The notes beneath the pieces are model-generated. The model ran no database searches. It saw nothing but the letters and a program-made list of their open reading frames with translations, and was not told the origin of the DNA. A stretch of 53,816 bases of DNA, from assembly GCA_903921455.1 (NCBI GenBank), contig CAIXPZ010000130.1, forward strand, positions 1 through 53,816, written 5' to 3'. This document shows, in pieces, positions 10,006 to 20,700 of the stretch. How positions within the stretch are numbered: the first letter of the stretch is position 1; every line of letters starts with the position of its first letter. Made by a program: the position numbers and the translations under genes. Origin of the DNA: an uncultured Verrucomicrobia subdivision 3 bacterium. Lineage in GTDB: Bacteria > Verrucomicrobiota > Verrucomicrobiae > Limisphaerales > UBA11358.

Positions 10006-10192
10006 AGAGCATTTCCATCAATCCGGTAGCGCGGCGGAATCCGATTTGAGAACAGCGGTCTTTTTGGTTCTTGGCTTCGTTTCGGCTCAGTAACAGGGTT
10101 TTCAAACCTGCGCCTTCGCCAAAGCCTCGCCAACAACCAAAACAACCAAAAATCCTCGCCCCACCTCGCCACCTCATTGCTGTCAATGCTCT
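10006..10192. repeat. MITE-like palindromic intergenic element, copy 1 (187 bp)
   Basis: The ends are AGAGCATT (10006-10013) and its exact complement AATGCTCT (10185-10192). The inverted repeat continues imperfectly for about 33 bp (conserved pairs A.CAAT..GGT.GCG.GG.GG). Inside lie a second pair of arms, TTTTTGGTTCTTGGC (10061-10075) against GCCAAC...ACCAAAAA (10129-10152), and a central CAGGGTTT/AAACCTG hairpin. A diverged copy lies at 22205-22412. It carries no reading frame and sits between the end of the sulfatase operon and promoter site B. No transposase is present in the window. Confidence 0.7.
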
Positions 10193-10207
10193 CAATTCCG
10201 CAATTGA

Positions 10208-10235
10208 AACCGCGAATTACGCGAAATACGCCAAA
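10208..10235. repeat. Short CGCGAA-type dispersed repeat, copy 2
   Basis: The sequence AACCGCGAATTACGCGAAAT, followed by ACGCCAAA, matches the copy at 311-339 in its spaced CGCGAA units. It lies between the palindromic element and the end of the sulfatase gene. Confidence 0.5.
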
Positions 10236-10260
10236 GGGCTGAGGTTTTAGCAACCAGCCC
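10236..10260 (-). terminator. Weak hairpin behind the sulfatase operon
   Basis: A 6-bp perfect stem, GGGCTG (10236-10241) against CAGCCC (10255-10260), has a 13-nt loop and lies 21 bp after the stop codon of the last sulfatase. Only TTTGG follows on the minus strand, so termination would be weak by this element alone. Confidence 0.3.
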
Positions 10261-10281
10261 GACGATGCGGTTCCCGTATCA

Positions 10282-11667
10282 CTATTCCACATCGACGGCG
10301 GGGCTCAAAGGCCCCTGATACCTGGGCGGACCGGTGTGATCCTGAAGATGAATTTTGTCCCAATTGCCGCCTTCCTCCCAGCGCGGGGCGGGAAAGGGCT
10401 TTTCCCAGGCCGCCAGTTTAGCCAGCAGGTCACGAACGAGGTCGGGATGTTCCGCCGCGACATTGTTTTTCTCCGGCAGGTCGGCGGCGAGATTGAAGAG
10501 CAGCGGCGGCGCGCCCTGGATGCGGATCAATTTCCAGTCGCCGGCGCGCACGGCGGCCACGACGTTGAAACGCCAGAACAGGTCGGCATGCGGTCGCGCC
10601 GAATCCCGGCCGGCGAGATACGGCAGGAGGTTGACGCCATCGCTGTCCGCCCAGGCGGCGGGACGCGCGCCGGCGGCGGCGAGAAAGGTAGGCAGCAGGT
10701 CGAGGCCAGTGGCAGGGGCGTCAAAGGCCCGGCCCGCCGGCAACACGCCCGGCCAGCGGGCCAGCAGAGGAACGCGGATACCGCCCTCGAACAACGTCCC
10801 CTTCCAGCCGCGCAAGGGCGTGTTGTAAAATTTGCCGTAAGTGGCGCCACCATTGTCGTTGATGAAAATCACGAGCGTGTTGGAAACGACGCCCGCGGCG
10901 GCGAGCGCGGCGAGCGCGCGGCCGGCGCCCTGATCGAGCGAGACGGTCATGGCGGCGAGCACACGGCGCTTCGGATCTTTGATCGCGGAGATTTTTTCAA
11001 ACTCAGCCGGCTTGGGCTGCATCGGGCTGTGCACGGCGTTGAAGGCGAGATAGAGAAACCACGGCTGCGCCCGGTTGGAGTTGGTCCGGATGAAGGATTC
11101 GGCCTCGCGCGCGAAGGCGTCGGTGAGATATTCCGGCTCCACCACTTCCCGGCCGTTGCGAAGCATGACGTTGGCCTGGCTGGCCGGCGCGAGGTAATTA
11201 TGACCGCCGGCGAGGAAGCCGTAGAAGTCGTCAAACCCGCGCTCCCACGGCAGATAGGGTTTTTCATTGCCGAGATGCCATTTGCCGATCATGCCGGTGT
11301 GGTAGCCCAGCGCCTTGAGCCGCGCGGGCAGCAGCGCGGTGCCGGCATCCACGCCAAAGCCATCGCGGAGATTGTTCTCGTGGCCGGTGCGGGCGGGCGA
11401 TTTGCCGGTCAACATGCCGGCGCGCGAGGGGCTGCACACGGGACCGGGCGCGTAGCCTTGGGTGAACCGCAAGCCGGCGGCCGCCAGAGCATCCAATTCC
11501 GGCGTGGCGATGTCCCGGCACCCTTGAAAGCCGAAATCCGCGTAGCCGGCGTCATCGGAGACGATAAGCAGGAGGTTGGGTCTGGCGGGCGCCGCGAGAC
11601 TCGACGCAGGCACCAGCGACACCGCGGCAAGGGCCGCGAGCAGAGTGAGATGGTTCAGGAATGACAT
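10282..11667 (-). CDS. Exported arylsulfatase (formylglycine type, S1 family), 461 aa
   Basis: Hydrolyses sulfate esters, most likely on a polysaccharide, outside the cytoplasm. A signal peptide ends near SSLAA. Metal-binding Asp residues lie in VSDDAGYADFG (D38, D39). The sulfatase signature CSPSR (78-82) carries the Cys that is converted to formylglycine, and GKWHLG supplies the usual Lys and His. NDNGG later in the chain fits the second metal-binding Asp/Asn pair. Length is normal for the family. It is the last gene of a run of pseudopilin, lipoprotein, sulfatase and sulfatase, 113 bp behind the other sulfatase. The formylglycine-generating enzyme it needs is not in the window. The substrate cannot be read from sequence. 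Confidence 0.95.
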   Translation of the reverse strand: MSFLNHLTLLAALAAVSLVPASSLAAPARPNLLLIVSDDAGYADFGFQGCRDIATPELDALAAAGLRFTQGYAPGPVCSPSRAGMLTGKSPARTGHENNLRDGFGVDAGTALLPARLKALGYHTGMIGKWHLGNEKPYLPWERGFDDFYGFLAGGHNYLAPASQANVMLRNGREVVEPEYLTDAFAREAESFIRTNSNRAQPWFLYLAFNAVHSPMQPKPAEFEKISAIKDPKRRVLAAMTVSLDQGAGRALAALAAAGVVSNTLVIFINDNGGATYGKFYNTPLRGWKGTLFEGGIRVPLLARWPGVLPAGRAFDAPATGLDLLPTFLAAAGARPAAWADSDGVNLLPYLAGRDSARPHADLFWRFNVVAAVRAGDWKLIRIQGAPPLLFNLAADLPEKNNVAAEHPDLVRDLLAKLAAWEKPFPAPRWEEGGNWDKIHLQDHTGPPRYQGPLSPAVDVE

Positions 11668-11780
11668 AATTTCAAGATGGGCGGTTGGGAAAAAGGATCA
11701 GGCGCGGACGACAGCCGCTCGTTTGATTCAGGGAACGAAAATGATCCCTTGCGGGCGGGGTCGGGTATTTCATGGGTGAC

Positions 11781-13106
11781 TTATTCCGGATCAGCAGCTA
11801 CGCCGCGCTTGATCTTCATTTCCTGCCGCCAGGCTTCGAGCAGCCGGGACAAATGCGCGCAGACTTCGGAGTTTTGCGCGGCCACATTGGTTTGCTCGGC
11901 GGGATCGGAGACAAGGTCATAAAGCCCGCCGGCGTTCATCTTCCATTGGCCCTGCCGGATGGTGTTCGGAGGAAAGCAAAGGGCGCGCTCGGGCACGGCG
12001 CCCTTGCCCACAAAGGCGGACCAGACATTGGTGCCGTCGAACCGGAGCGCCGCCGGCGGAGCGACTTGCGCCACGGACAACAGGGTGGGCATGAGATCCA
12101 TCACATGCAAGGTGTCAGCCCGCACAGTTCCGGGCGGGATGACCCCGGGCCAGCGCGCGACCCAAGGCACGCGGATGCCGCCTTCCCGGTTGGAATGTTT
12201 GCCGCCGGAGAAAGGGGCATTGGAGCCGGCGGCCTCGGCGCCGTTGTCGCTGATGAAGATCACGAGGGTTTTATCGTCCAGCTTTTGCGCCTTGAGTTCC
12301 GCCAGCACCCGGCCAATGCCATCATCCAGGCAATTGACCATGGCGGCGTAACCGCCGCGGGTGTTATCCGGATTGCCGGTCACCCCAAACTTTTTCAGAT
12401 AGGCTTCGGGCGCCTGATAGACACCCTTGATGGTGGAAAAGTGCGGCGCGTTGTAAGCCAGCTCCAGGAAGAAGGGCTGCTTGGCATGGTCGCGGATGAA
12501 CTTTTGAGCGCGCTCCGTAAACAGGTCAGTGGTGTAGCCCGTGCGGAACACTTCGGTTTCGCCTTCCCACAAATCATGCTTGCCCGCGGGCGTGCCGTTT
12601 TTCTGGGTCGAGTCGGTGTGCTTAAAATAATCGAGCTTGCCGCCGTGAAACCCGAAAAATTCAGCGTAGCCCAGGTGCGTGGGGGTGACGTCGCCGTCGT
12701 AGCCCAGATGCCATTTGCCGATGAGGCCGGTGATATAACCCGCGTCGTGCAACACCTTGGGCAGGGTGGTGGCCCGGCCGAATTGCCGCACGCTGCCGCC
12801 CATGAGCACGGTGCGGATGCCGTTGCGCTCGGCGTAGCCGCCGGTGATCAACGAGGCGCGGGTGGGGGAGCAGACGTTGTAAGCATAGGCCTGAGTGAAC
12901 CGCACGCCATCACGGGCCAGGCCATCAATGTTCGGCGTGGGAATGTCCCGGCAGCCGAAGCAGCCGAGGTCGCCATAGCCGAGATCGTCGGAGACGATAA
13001 GCAGAAAGTTTGGTTTTTCCGCAGCGGCGCGGGCCAGCGGGTGGCCGGCCACCAGACCACCGCACACCACGCCAACCAGGAATAACACGTTTGATTTCAT
13101 TCTCAC
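11781..13106 (-). CDS. Exported arylsulfatase (formylglycine type, S1 family), 441 aa
   Basis: A second secreted sulfatase, homologous to the one downstream but clearly diverged. A hydrophobic N-terminus (MRMKSNVLFLVGVVCGG...) with a cut near ARAAA is followed by VSDDLGYGDLGCFG (metal Asp 40 and 41). The signature is CSPTR (79-83), with Thr where most members have Ser; this variant is common in Planctomycetes and Verrucomicrobia sulfatases and keeps the modifiable Cys. GKWHLG and SDNGA supply the remaining active-site residues. The start could be the Met at 13106 or the one two codons in. Having two different sulfatases side by side suggests sulfate groups at different positions or on different sugars, which is inference. 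Confidence 0.95.
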   Translation of the reverse strand: MRMKSNVLFLVGVVCGGLVAGHPLARAAAEKPNFLLIVSDDLGYGDLGCFGCRDIPTPNIDGLARDGVRFTQAYAYNVCSPTRASLITGGYAERNGIRTVLMGGSVRQFGRATTLPKVLHDAGYITGLIGKWHLGYDGDVTPTHLGYAEFFGFHGGKLDYFKHTDSTQKNGTPAGKHDLWEGETEVFRTGYTTDLFTERAQKFIRDHAKQPFFLELAYNAPHFSTIKGVYQAPEAYLKKFGVTGNPDNTRGGYAAMVNCLDDGIGRVLAELKAQKLDDKTLVIFISDNGAEAAGSNAPFSGGKHSNREGGIRVPWVARWPGVIPPGTVRADTLHVMDLMPTLLSVAQVAPPAALRFDGTNVWSAFVGKGAVPERALCFPPNTIRQGQWKMNAGGLYDLVSDPAEQTNVAAQNSEVCAHLSRLLEAWRQEMKIKRGVAADPE

Positions 13107-13217
13107 TTATTTCAGTTTCCGGGGGGGGCAATCATTTCAAGTCAGGGAACCGAAACCCGCGCGATAGCCACCAGCGCCCGGAATGGCGAGGATGGCCACT
13201 GATTTCAGGAGCCATCC

Positions 13218-13847
13218 TCAAGGGAGCAGCGGCGCGGTTTCGGGAGTCACCAATTGATAGCGGGCATCAAACCATTCCTGCGCCGAGCGGGATTTGGCGC
13301 CGGCATCCGCATCGGGCTTGGGCAGCGCGGCCAGGGAAACCACGCCGCGCGCAAAGAGATTTTTCACCGGTCCGCCCACCAGCAGCACCACCTTGGGGCG
13401 CGGCGCCGGCAGCCGCCCCGCCTCACCGGGCGTCAACACCGGCAGCATCACAAACGACACGAGGGCGTCGGCCGCGGCGTATTTTTGAAGAACATCCGCC
13501 AGATTTTGCGGGGAGAAGAGCGGCAGCCCCGGGATCGGGCGCAAACGCAGGTTTTCAACCGCACTGACCTTGATCGACTTGCCCAAGGCTTTTTTGAAAG
13601 CGGCCAGGGTGAGCGCCAGGCCTTCGGACTTATCGTTGTCGGCCTCACTGATCAGGATGACGACGCTGCCGCGACCGCCGATCAATTCGGCCGTTTTTTT
13701 GCCCATGACCTCGCCCAAGGCCGCCGGACCGCCCGCCGCCGGACCGCTGGAACCGCAGCCACTGCCGGCCAGCAGCGCGCCGAGAAGGGCCAAGCCCAAC
13801 AGCGTCGCCAAACAGCGGCGGCTGAAGACACAATCAACGCGGATCAT
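13218..13847 (-). CDS. Small predicted lipoprotein of unknown function, 209 aa
   Basis: I do not recognise the family. The N-terminus has a basic start (CVFSRRC), a hydrophobic run and LAGSGC, an atypical lipobox with Gly at -3, so Cys31 may be lipidated. The mature part is alpha/beta in character: [28 protein letters not shown] is followed by a segment of modest hydrophobicity ([15 protein letters not shown]) and [20 protein letters not shown]. This could be a Rossmann-like sensory or binding domain, but no catalytic motif is visible. Its ATG lies inside the end of the pseudopilin frame (14-bp overlap), which implies translational coupling and a shared job with that protein. Confidence 0.75.
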   Translation of the reverse strand: MIRVDCVFSRRCLATLLGLALLGALLAGSGCGSSGPAAGGPAALGEVMGKKTAELIGGRGSVVILISEADNDKSEGLALTLAAFKKALGKSIKVSAVENLRLRPIPGLPLFSPQNLADVLQKYAAADALVSFVMLPVLTPGEAGRLPAPRPKVVLLVGGPVKNLFARGVVSLAALPKPDADAGAKSRSAQEWFDARYQLVTPETAPLLP

Positions 13848-14577
13848 AATAGTAGATATCGGCCGAAGTCATGGAGCCCAGCTTCGCCCATTTCACCCAG
13901 CCGGTGGAACCATCCAGATGCGCGACCACCAAACCATCCGAGCGCGCCGAGACCGGAGTGCCGGCCTCGTAACGCCTCGCCCCTTGTTTCAGGTGCGGCA
14001 TGAAGGAATACCAGGCATTCCCCACGGGGGCCGAATCAAAGCACAGACAGGTGGCGAGTGTTTCGGAGCCGGGGGTGAAGCGATCGGTGGTTTTGGCGGG
14101 ACGCTGATAACCGCCCACCACCCCGCGATTGATGTCCGGGTAATACATCCAGCCGATCATGCCCCACCCGGCGCCACCGAATTCACCACTGGTGGTCGCG
14201 GGCTGACCGACATAAACCCCCATCGCGCCCAGCGGGCCGTTATTGTTGTATTTCCAGATGGACTGGCAGGCGAAGGCATTGGAACTCATGCCCGAACTCA
14301 GCATGTTGGTATACATATAATTCGGGAAATGAACCGGATCCGCCGCCCCCGGCGGCAAATAATCCTTGAATTCGCCCGCATACATGGCGCAGGCCAGGCC
14401 GAACTGGTGCAGACCGCTCATATCCACCGCCCGCCGCGCCCGCTCCTTGGCGCTGGCCAGCGCGGGCAGGAGCATCGCCGCCAGAATGGCGATGATGGCG
14501 ATGACCACCAGCAGTTCAATCAGGGTGAAACCGGGAAGGTTAGGGCTCCGGCCATTTCGGTTCAATCGGATGCTCAT
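13834..14577 (-). CDS. Type II secretion/type IV-like pseudopilin with H-X9-DG style C-terminus, 247 aa
   Basis: A prepilin-like protein. From the start at 14577 the leader [16 protein letters not shown] is followed by [24 protein letters not shown], the classic cleavage and N-methylation segment with Glu at +5. The mature domain is small and soluble, and its C-terminus has [11 protein letters not shown], matching the prepilin processing-associated H-X9-DG class that is heavily expanded in Verrucomicrobia and Planctomycetes. The frame is open to an ATG at 14649, but the start at 14577 gives a normal leader and lies downstream of a likely promoter (14641-14613). It heads the gene set with the lipoprotein and two sulfatases. 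It may form part of a secretion or surface filament; the peptidase and the rest of the machinery are not here. Confidence 0.9.
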   Translation of the reverse strand: MSIRLNRNGRSPNLPGFTLIELLVVIAIIAILAAMLLPALASAKERARRAVDMSGLHQFGLACAMYAGEFKDYLPPGAADPVHFPNYMYTNMLSSGMSSNAFACQSIWKYNNNGPLGAMGVYVGQPATTSGEFGGAGWGMIGWMYYPDINRGVVGGYQRPAKTTDRFTPGSETLATCLCFDSAPVGNAWYSFMPHLKQGARRYEAGTPVSARSDGLVVAHLDGSTGWVKWAKLGSMTSADIYYYDPR

Positions 14578-14612
14578 ATAATTATTTATTACATCACTTT
14601 TCAAGCAGGTAA

Positions 14613-14641
14613 AGGATAGCCTGCAACCAAATTCTTGGCAA
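14613..14641 (-). promoter_or_regulatory. Possible sigma70-type promoter of the pseudopilin-sulfatase genes
   Basis: The minus strand has TTGCCA (14641-14636), a 17-nt spacer and TATCCT (14618-14613), giving a leader of about 30 nt before the ATG at 14577. The match is fair (5/6 and 4/6). The CTCCCCC/GTGGTAT box is absent here, so these genes may be read both from this promoter and by read-through from site C. Confidence 0.35.
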
Positions 14642-14717
14642 ACGGCCAACCGCCCAGGCGCATACCGACACGACAGGCCACCGGCGTCACGCTCCTGCCG
14701 GGGTTGGCCGAACCGGC

Positions 14718-17700
14718 CTAGGGCGAGCGGACGCGGTAGAATTCACAGCGGTTCGTGGCGCCGGGATCCGTCAGATGGAACACCCCCGCGCCGTCGGCCA
14801 CATTCGTCGCCACCGGGATCCACACCGGCACCACCAGATTGGTGGTCGCCACCAAAACATAGCTCTGCCCCGCCCCGCCCGTCCCGCTGAGCGCGAAGCC
14901 GCCGCCCCCGACCGCCGCCGTGGAAGTGATCACCGGGATCACCACGGTGGCGTTCGTCACCGTCAGGGTGCCGGCGAGATAGGTGACGCTGTAATTGGTG
15001 AGTCCCCCGCCCTGCGCGTTGGTGACGGTGATATCGTAGAGGCCCGCCGCCGCCGCGTTCGTCGCGCCGGCGCTAGCGAGCGTCACGTTGGTGACGGTGT
15101 CGTTGTTCAACAGGCCGCTGGCACTGAATTCCGTCCCGGCAAAGACGAGGGTCTGGCCGTAGGTCTTGCTGAGATTGCTGGCGGTGATGGTGAGCGGCGC
15201 GCTGGTGACCGCCAGGAGGCCGTTGCTGAACACAAAACTGTAATTCGTCGCGCTCAGCGTGCCCACGGCGGCGACTATCGGGTAGCTGCCGACCGGACTG
15301 TTCGTCACCGCAGCCGTGGTCAAACCGGGCGCACCGGTCAGGACCGCCGCCGTGTCGCCATTGACCCAATTGGTGAAGGTCGCCGAAAACACCGGGTTGG
15401 TGGCGCCGTAAACGCGGCTGGTGTTATTGGCGATGACGGTGAGCAACGCGGGGTTCACCGTGAGTGTGCCGTTCCCGTAGCTCAGCGTGTAGTTGGTGAG
15501 ACCGCTGCCCTGCGCATTCGCCGCCGTCACCACATAGCCGCCCGCCGCCGCAGTGTTCGTCGCGCCGGCGCTGGCGAGCGTCACGTTGGTGACGGTGTCA
15601 TTGTTCAACAGGCCGCTGGCCATGAATTCCGTCCCGGCAAAGACCAGGGTCTGGCCGTAGGTCTTGCTGAGGTTGCTGGCGGTGATCGTCAGCGGCGCAC
15701 TGGTGACCGCCAGGAGGCCGTTGCTGAACATGAAACTATAATTCGTCGCGCTCAGCGTGCCCGCGGCGGCGACAATCGCGTAGCTGCCGACCGGACTGTT
15801 CGTGGTCGCGGCCGTGGTCAAGTCCGGCGCGCCGCCCACGACGGCCGCCGTGTCGCCATTCAGGAAATTCGTGAAGGTCGCGGTGAACACCGGGTTGGTG
15901 GCGCCGTAAGGGCGGCTGGCGCTGTCGGCGATGACGGTGAGCCAGGCCGGGTTCACCGTGAGCGTGCCGTTCGCGTAGCTCAGCGTGTAGTTGGTGAGAC
16001 CGGTGCCCTGCGCGTTCGCCGCCGTCACCACATAGCCGCCCGCCGCCGCAGTGTTCGTCGCGCCGGCGCTGGCCAGCGTCACGTTGGTGACGGTGTCATT
16101 GTTCAACAGGCCGCTGGCACTGAACTCCGTGCCGGCAAAGACCAAGGTCTGGCCGTAAGTCTTGCTGAGGTTGCTGGCGGTGATGGTGAGCGGCGCACCG
16201 GTGACCGTCAGGAGGCCGTTGCTGAACACAAAGCTGTAATTGGTCGCGCTCAGCGTGCCCGCGGCGGCGAAAATCGCGTAGTTGCCGACCGGACTGTTCG
16301 TGACGGCGGCCGTGGTCAAACCGGGCGCACCGGTCAGGACCGCCGCCGTATCGCCATTGACCCAATTGGTGAAGGTGGCCGAGAACACGGGATTCGTCGC
16401 GCCGTAAACGCGGTTGGTATTATTGGCGAGGACGGTGAGCGGCGCGGGGTTCACCGTGAGCGTGCCGTTCACATAGCTGAGGCTGTAATTGGTCAGCCGC
16501 GCGCCCTGGGCGCTGCCGGGGACGATGGCATAGCCGGCCACGGCCGCCAGATTCGTGGCGCCGGCGCTGGCGAGCGTCACGTTGGTGACGGTGTCGCCAT
16601 TCAGCAAACCGGCGCTGGAAAATTCCGTGCCGGCAAAGACGAGGTTCTGGCCGTAGGTCTTGCTGAGATTGCTGGCCGTGATGGTGAGCGGCGCGCCGGT
16701 GACGGCCAGCGTGCCGTTGCTGAACACGAAACTATAATTCGTCGCGCTCAGCGTGCCCACGGCGGCGACTATCGGGTAGCTGCCGACCGGACTGTTCGTC
16801 ACCGCAGCCGTGGTCAAACCGGGCGCACCGGTCAGGACCGCCGCCGTATCGCCATTGACCCAATTGGTGAAGGTGGCCGAGAACACGGGATTCGTCGCGC
16901 CATAAACGCGGTTGGTGTTATTGGCGATGACCGTGAGCGGCGCCTTGCTGATGGTGACCGCGCTGAAGTTGGTGGCCTTGCCGTAAAGATTGGTGACGAT
17001 GACGCGGTAGTTGCCGCTGGCGGCCACGACGGGATTGACCAGCGCCAGGGTGACATTGGTCGCGCCGGCGATGAGGTTGGTGTTCCGGTCATACCACTGG
17101 ACGGCCAGCGGCGCGGTGCCCGTGACCACGGCGGTGAGCGTGGCGCTGTTGCCGTAAACCAGATTGGTCGAAGCCGGCGACGCCGAGACGGTCGGCGGCG
17201 CAACGACGGTGATGCTGCCGTTGTTGGTCAACTGCGAGGAGTCCCAGAGCAGGCCGGCGGAAAGCACGGGCAAGGTCTTGCTGCTGAAATTACCGGTGAA
17301 GGTGCTGGCGTTGAACAAAATGAAGTTGTCGCCCGCGGCGAGCGGCAGGGCGCCGAGATTGGTCACGATGAGCGTGCCGCCGAGCGTCAGGCTGCCGCCG
17401 AGGCAGGTGATCTGCGCGTTGGGAAGGGTGTTGGCCTTGTTGAGGCCGAGCCGCAACGTGCCGGCGAGCGTGCCCCCGGCGACGGTCTGGCTGGTGGCCT
17501 TGAGGTCGAGCGTGGTGCCGGAAGAGGTGTTCAAGGTCGCATACTGTCCGAGCACGCTGTTGGCGCCGCAGAAAATGGTGCCGCTCTGCAGCTGGATGGC
17601 CGCATTCCCGGAAGTCGCCACACCGTTCAACCACACCGAGCCCGTGCCGCGCTTGTAGAAGCCCAGGCTGCCGACGTTGAGCGGGCCGTTGATCACCAGA

Positions 17701-20700
17701 TCCCCCGTGGCGGTGCCGGCGCCCGTGGCCGTGGTCACGACCATGCCATAGCCGTCGCTGACCAGCTGGATGTTCGCATCCAGGACGGAACCGGAGGCGG
17801 CCGCCGAAATGGAAAGGCCCGGATTGGTGTTGATGTCAAAGATGCCGATGCTGGCGAGGCCGGAACCGTATTGGCGAATGGTGGTCGGGGCGGTGTTCAC
17901 CACGAGCCCGCCGTTGACATTATACTTCGCGCCGCCGGCAAGGTAAAAACCGGTGGTGGCGGACACGCCGTCGCCATAAACCTTGAGCCCGGTGTTGGCG
18001 TAGCCGCCGCCGGTGGAATAGCCGATCTTAAGGGTGGCGCCGTTGGTGACGGTGTAGACGACGTCGCCCGACTTGGAAGCCATCTCCAAAGTTCCGCCCT
18101 GAACCAGCACCGGGTCGGTGAAATTATTCGTGTTGTTCAACAGCAGATAGCCGGGGCCGGCCTTGGTCAGAGTGCCGCCGCCGGTGACGAGCGCGCTGAT
18201 GGTGGCACTGGAACTGACGGTCACCACCGGCGAATTGGTGAGATTGAGATCGCCGCCGCCGTTGGACAACGTGTAATTGCCGCCGGCGCCGGCGGGAAAC
18301 AGCAGGCCCGCGGGCGACACTTCCGTGGTGAGGGACACGGTGCAATTGGTCGCCGTGCCGGAGCCGAAAATCGCCAGCAAACCGTCCGTCCAAACCGTAT
18401 TGGTCGAGCCGTTCCACCAGGTGCTGGCGACGCCATCCCAGCTGCCGCTGCCGTCCTGCGGGCCGGCCGAGGAGCCGCTCGCGTCCCAGGTCAGCGACGA
18501 GGCCGCCCCGGGCGTCGTCGCACACGCCGAGGCGCTGGCGGCCGAATTGCCGACCTGATTGGTGGCCGTGACCGTGTAGCAATAATTCGAGCCGGCGGCC
18601 AAACCGGTGTTCACAAAATAATTCGTCCCGCCGCCCAGCGTGGCTAGCGGCACCCCGCCGCGGTTCAACACATAACCGTCCGCCCCGGCGGAGGGCGCCC
18701 ACGACACATAGATCAAGTTGCTAGCCAAGGCCGTGGCGGTGACGCGCTGAGGGACCGCGGGGGCGGTTTCCACCACCACCCCGACCGGATCGGCGCTGAC
18801 CACGAGGCCGGAGTCATAGAACATCCGCGCGGAAAAAGAATAAGCGCCGGCAACCAGATTGGTCACGCTATTGGTATAAGGCGGCGTGGCCGTCTGGCCG
18901 ACCAGGTTGCCGTTGTTGAAAAATTGCACCAGGTTGACCACGTGGCCGTTGGTGGCCGAGGCATCCGCCGTCAGGCTGAGGCTGGCCGGGGGCAAGAATT
19001 CCTGACCATTGACCGGCGCCGAAATCACGATGGCCGGCGTGGACGCCAGCTGCGCGAGCTGCGCCGGCGTCAGCACCTGGTTGTAAAACTGCACCTCGTC
19101 GAGCAGCCCCTTGAAAAACCGGCCACCCAGGGAATCCTGACCGATATACGACGCGCCATCGAAGGCCTGAACGGCATTCGCCACGCTGTTGGTCGCGGAA
19201 ACGAGCACGCCATTGGTGGCCATAAACAGCCGCGCGCGCGTCGGCTCGATCACCAGCGCCACAAACGTCCAGACATTGCTCGGCACGATCAAGAGCGAAT
19301 GCCAGTTGTAAGTGCTGGAACTGCCGTTCCACGTGTAGCCCAGCTCATTCGCGGTGCTGTTGAAGAAGTTCAAGCCCGACACGGTGGCGTTGGCGCGGCT
19401 GAAGAACAGGCCGGTGGCGCCGGACTGATTGCCGCTCCGGTTCACCCACGCGGTGAGGGTGAGCACGTTGGAATTCAAGTTCAGCGGCGGGAGAGCGACA
19501 TTGGCGCTGGTGCCATTGAAACCGGCGGAATAACCGGTGACCGGCGTGGCGCCGGCCTGTCCCAGCACGGCGCCACTGTAAGTCCCGTCAAAATTCGCGC
19601 GGGAATCCTGCGCGGTCGCGCCGCCGGTCTCATCCAGCTTCCAATACGCCAGCGGCACCGGGCTGGCCGACGCCGTGCCGCTGACGGTGACATTGTCGAA
19701 CGCGGACGTGTTCAACAAATTGTAGGTGCCGCTGCCCACGGCGAGGCCGACATACACCACCGGCTCCATCACGAGGGAAACGGCGCCCACCGGCGTCCAC
19801 GTGGTGCCGTCCGGCGAGGTGAAGCCGGTGAGGCTGTTGCCGCTGCGCACGAGGCGCACCCAATACGGCGCCGCCAAACCACCAAGGCCATTCACGACCG
19901 AAGCCGACGCCCCGGCGTTGGTGCGCGCTTGAAACTGTGTATTCGAGCTGCCGCCGCCATACCCCATCACCGCCCCGGCGGCGGCGGGATCCAGGCTGTT
20001 GCGCACCATCACCGCGGCGAGCGCATTCGCGCCGGTGTTTTGATTGGTCGTGACGCGGGCGGTGATGGTCACATCGCCGGCGACAGGCTGGCCGAGAAAT
20101 TGAAACTGATCATTCGTCCCGCCGATGCCTGCACCGGAGCCGATGACAGTGAACACGGCGGCATTGGAACCGGATGCGCCGCGGCCCAGCACGGAACCCA
20201 CATCCACCGACTGCCACGGAGCCGGCACCGGCGTGACCGGCGGCGACGCGGCAAAGATCGGCGCCGGGGCCAGGCCGAGGCCGAAGGCATTGGTGCCCAG
20301 CACGCGGTAATAATACTGGCCCAGCGGCGCGACAGTGCTGTCGGTGTAATTCGTCGCGGCGCTACTGACGAGGGCGAGGGTGGTGAAAGTCACGCCATTG
20401 GTGGAGCGCTGCACGACATAGCCGGTTTCCGACAGGCCGATGGCGTTCCACTTGAAAGCCATCTGGCTGGAGGAAATATTGGTGAACGCCAGCGAGCGCA
20501 CGGCCGGCAGCGCGGTGCCGGCGATGGTCAGGGAATACGGCGCGGAGGCGATACCATTGGCCGTGACGACGAGCGGATACGTGCCGGCCAGCATGCCGGC
20601 GGGCAAGGCGAGCTCGGTGGTCACCACATTGGTGCCCGTCATGAGGTTGCAGGTGCTCCAGTTGTAGGTGCGGCAATAGACCGTGCTGGCGCCGTTGGTG

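Noticed and set aside
10006..10192. Palindromic elements as intrinsic terminators
   Set aside because: The T-tracts and A-tracts lie on the wrong sides of the inner stem (T before, A after on the plus strand), so neither direction gives a hairpin followed by a U-run.
14949..16943. Regularly spaced repeats that could be taken for a CRISPR-like array
   Set aside because: The period is 498 bp and both repeats and intervals are in-frame protein sequence (MBG domains). There are no short direct repeats with unique spacers and no cas genes.
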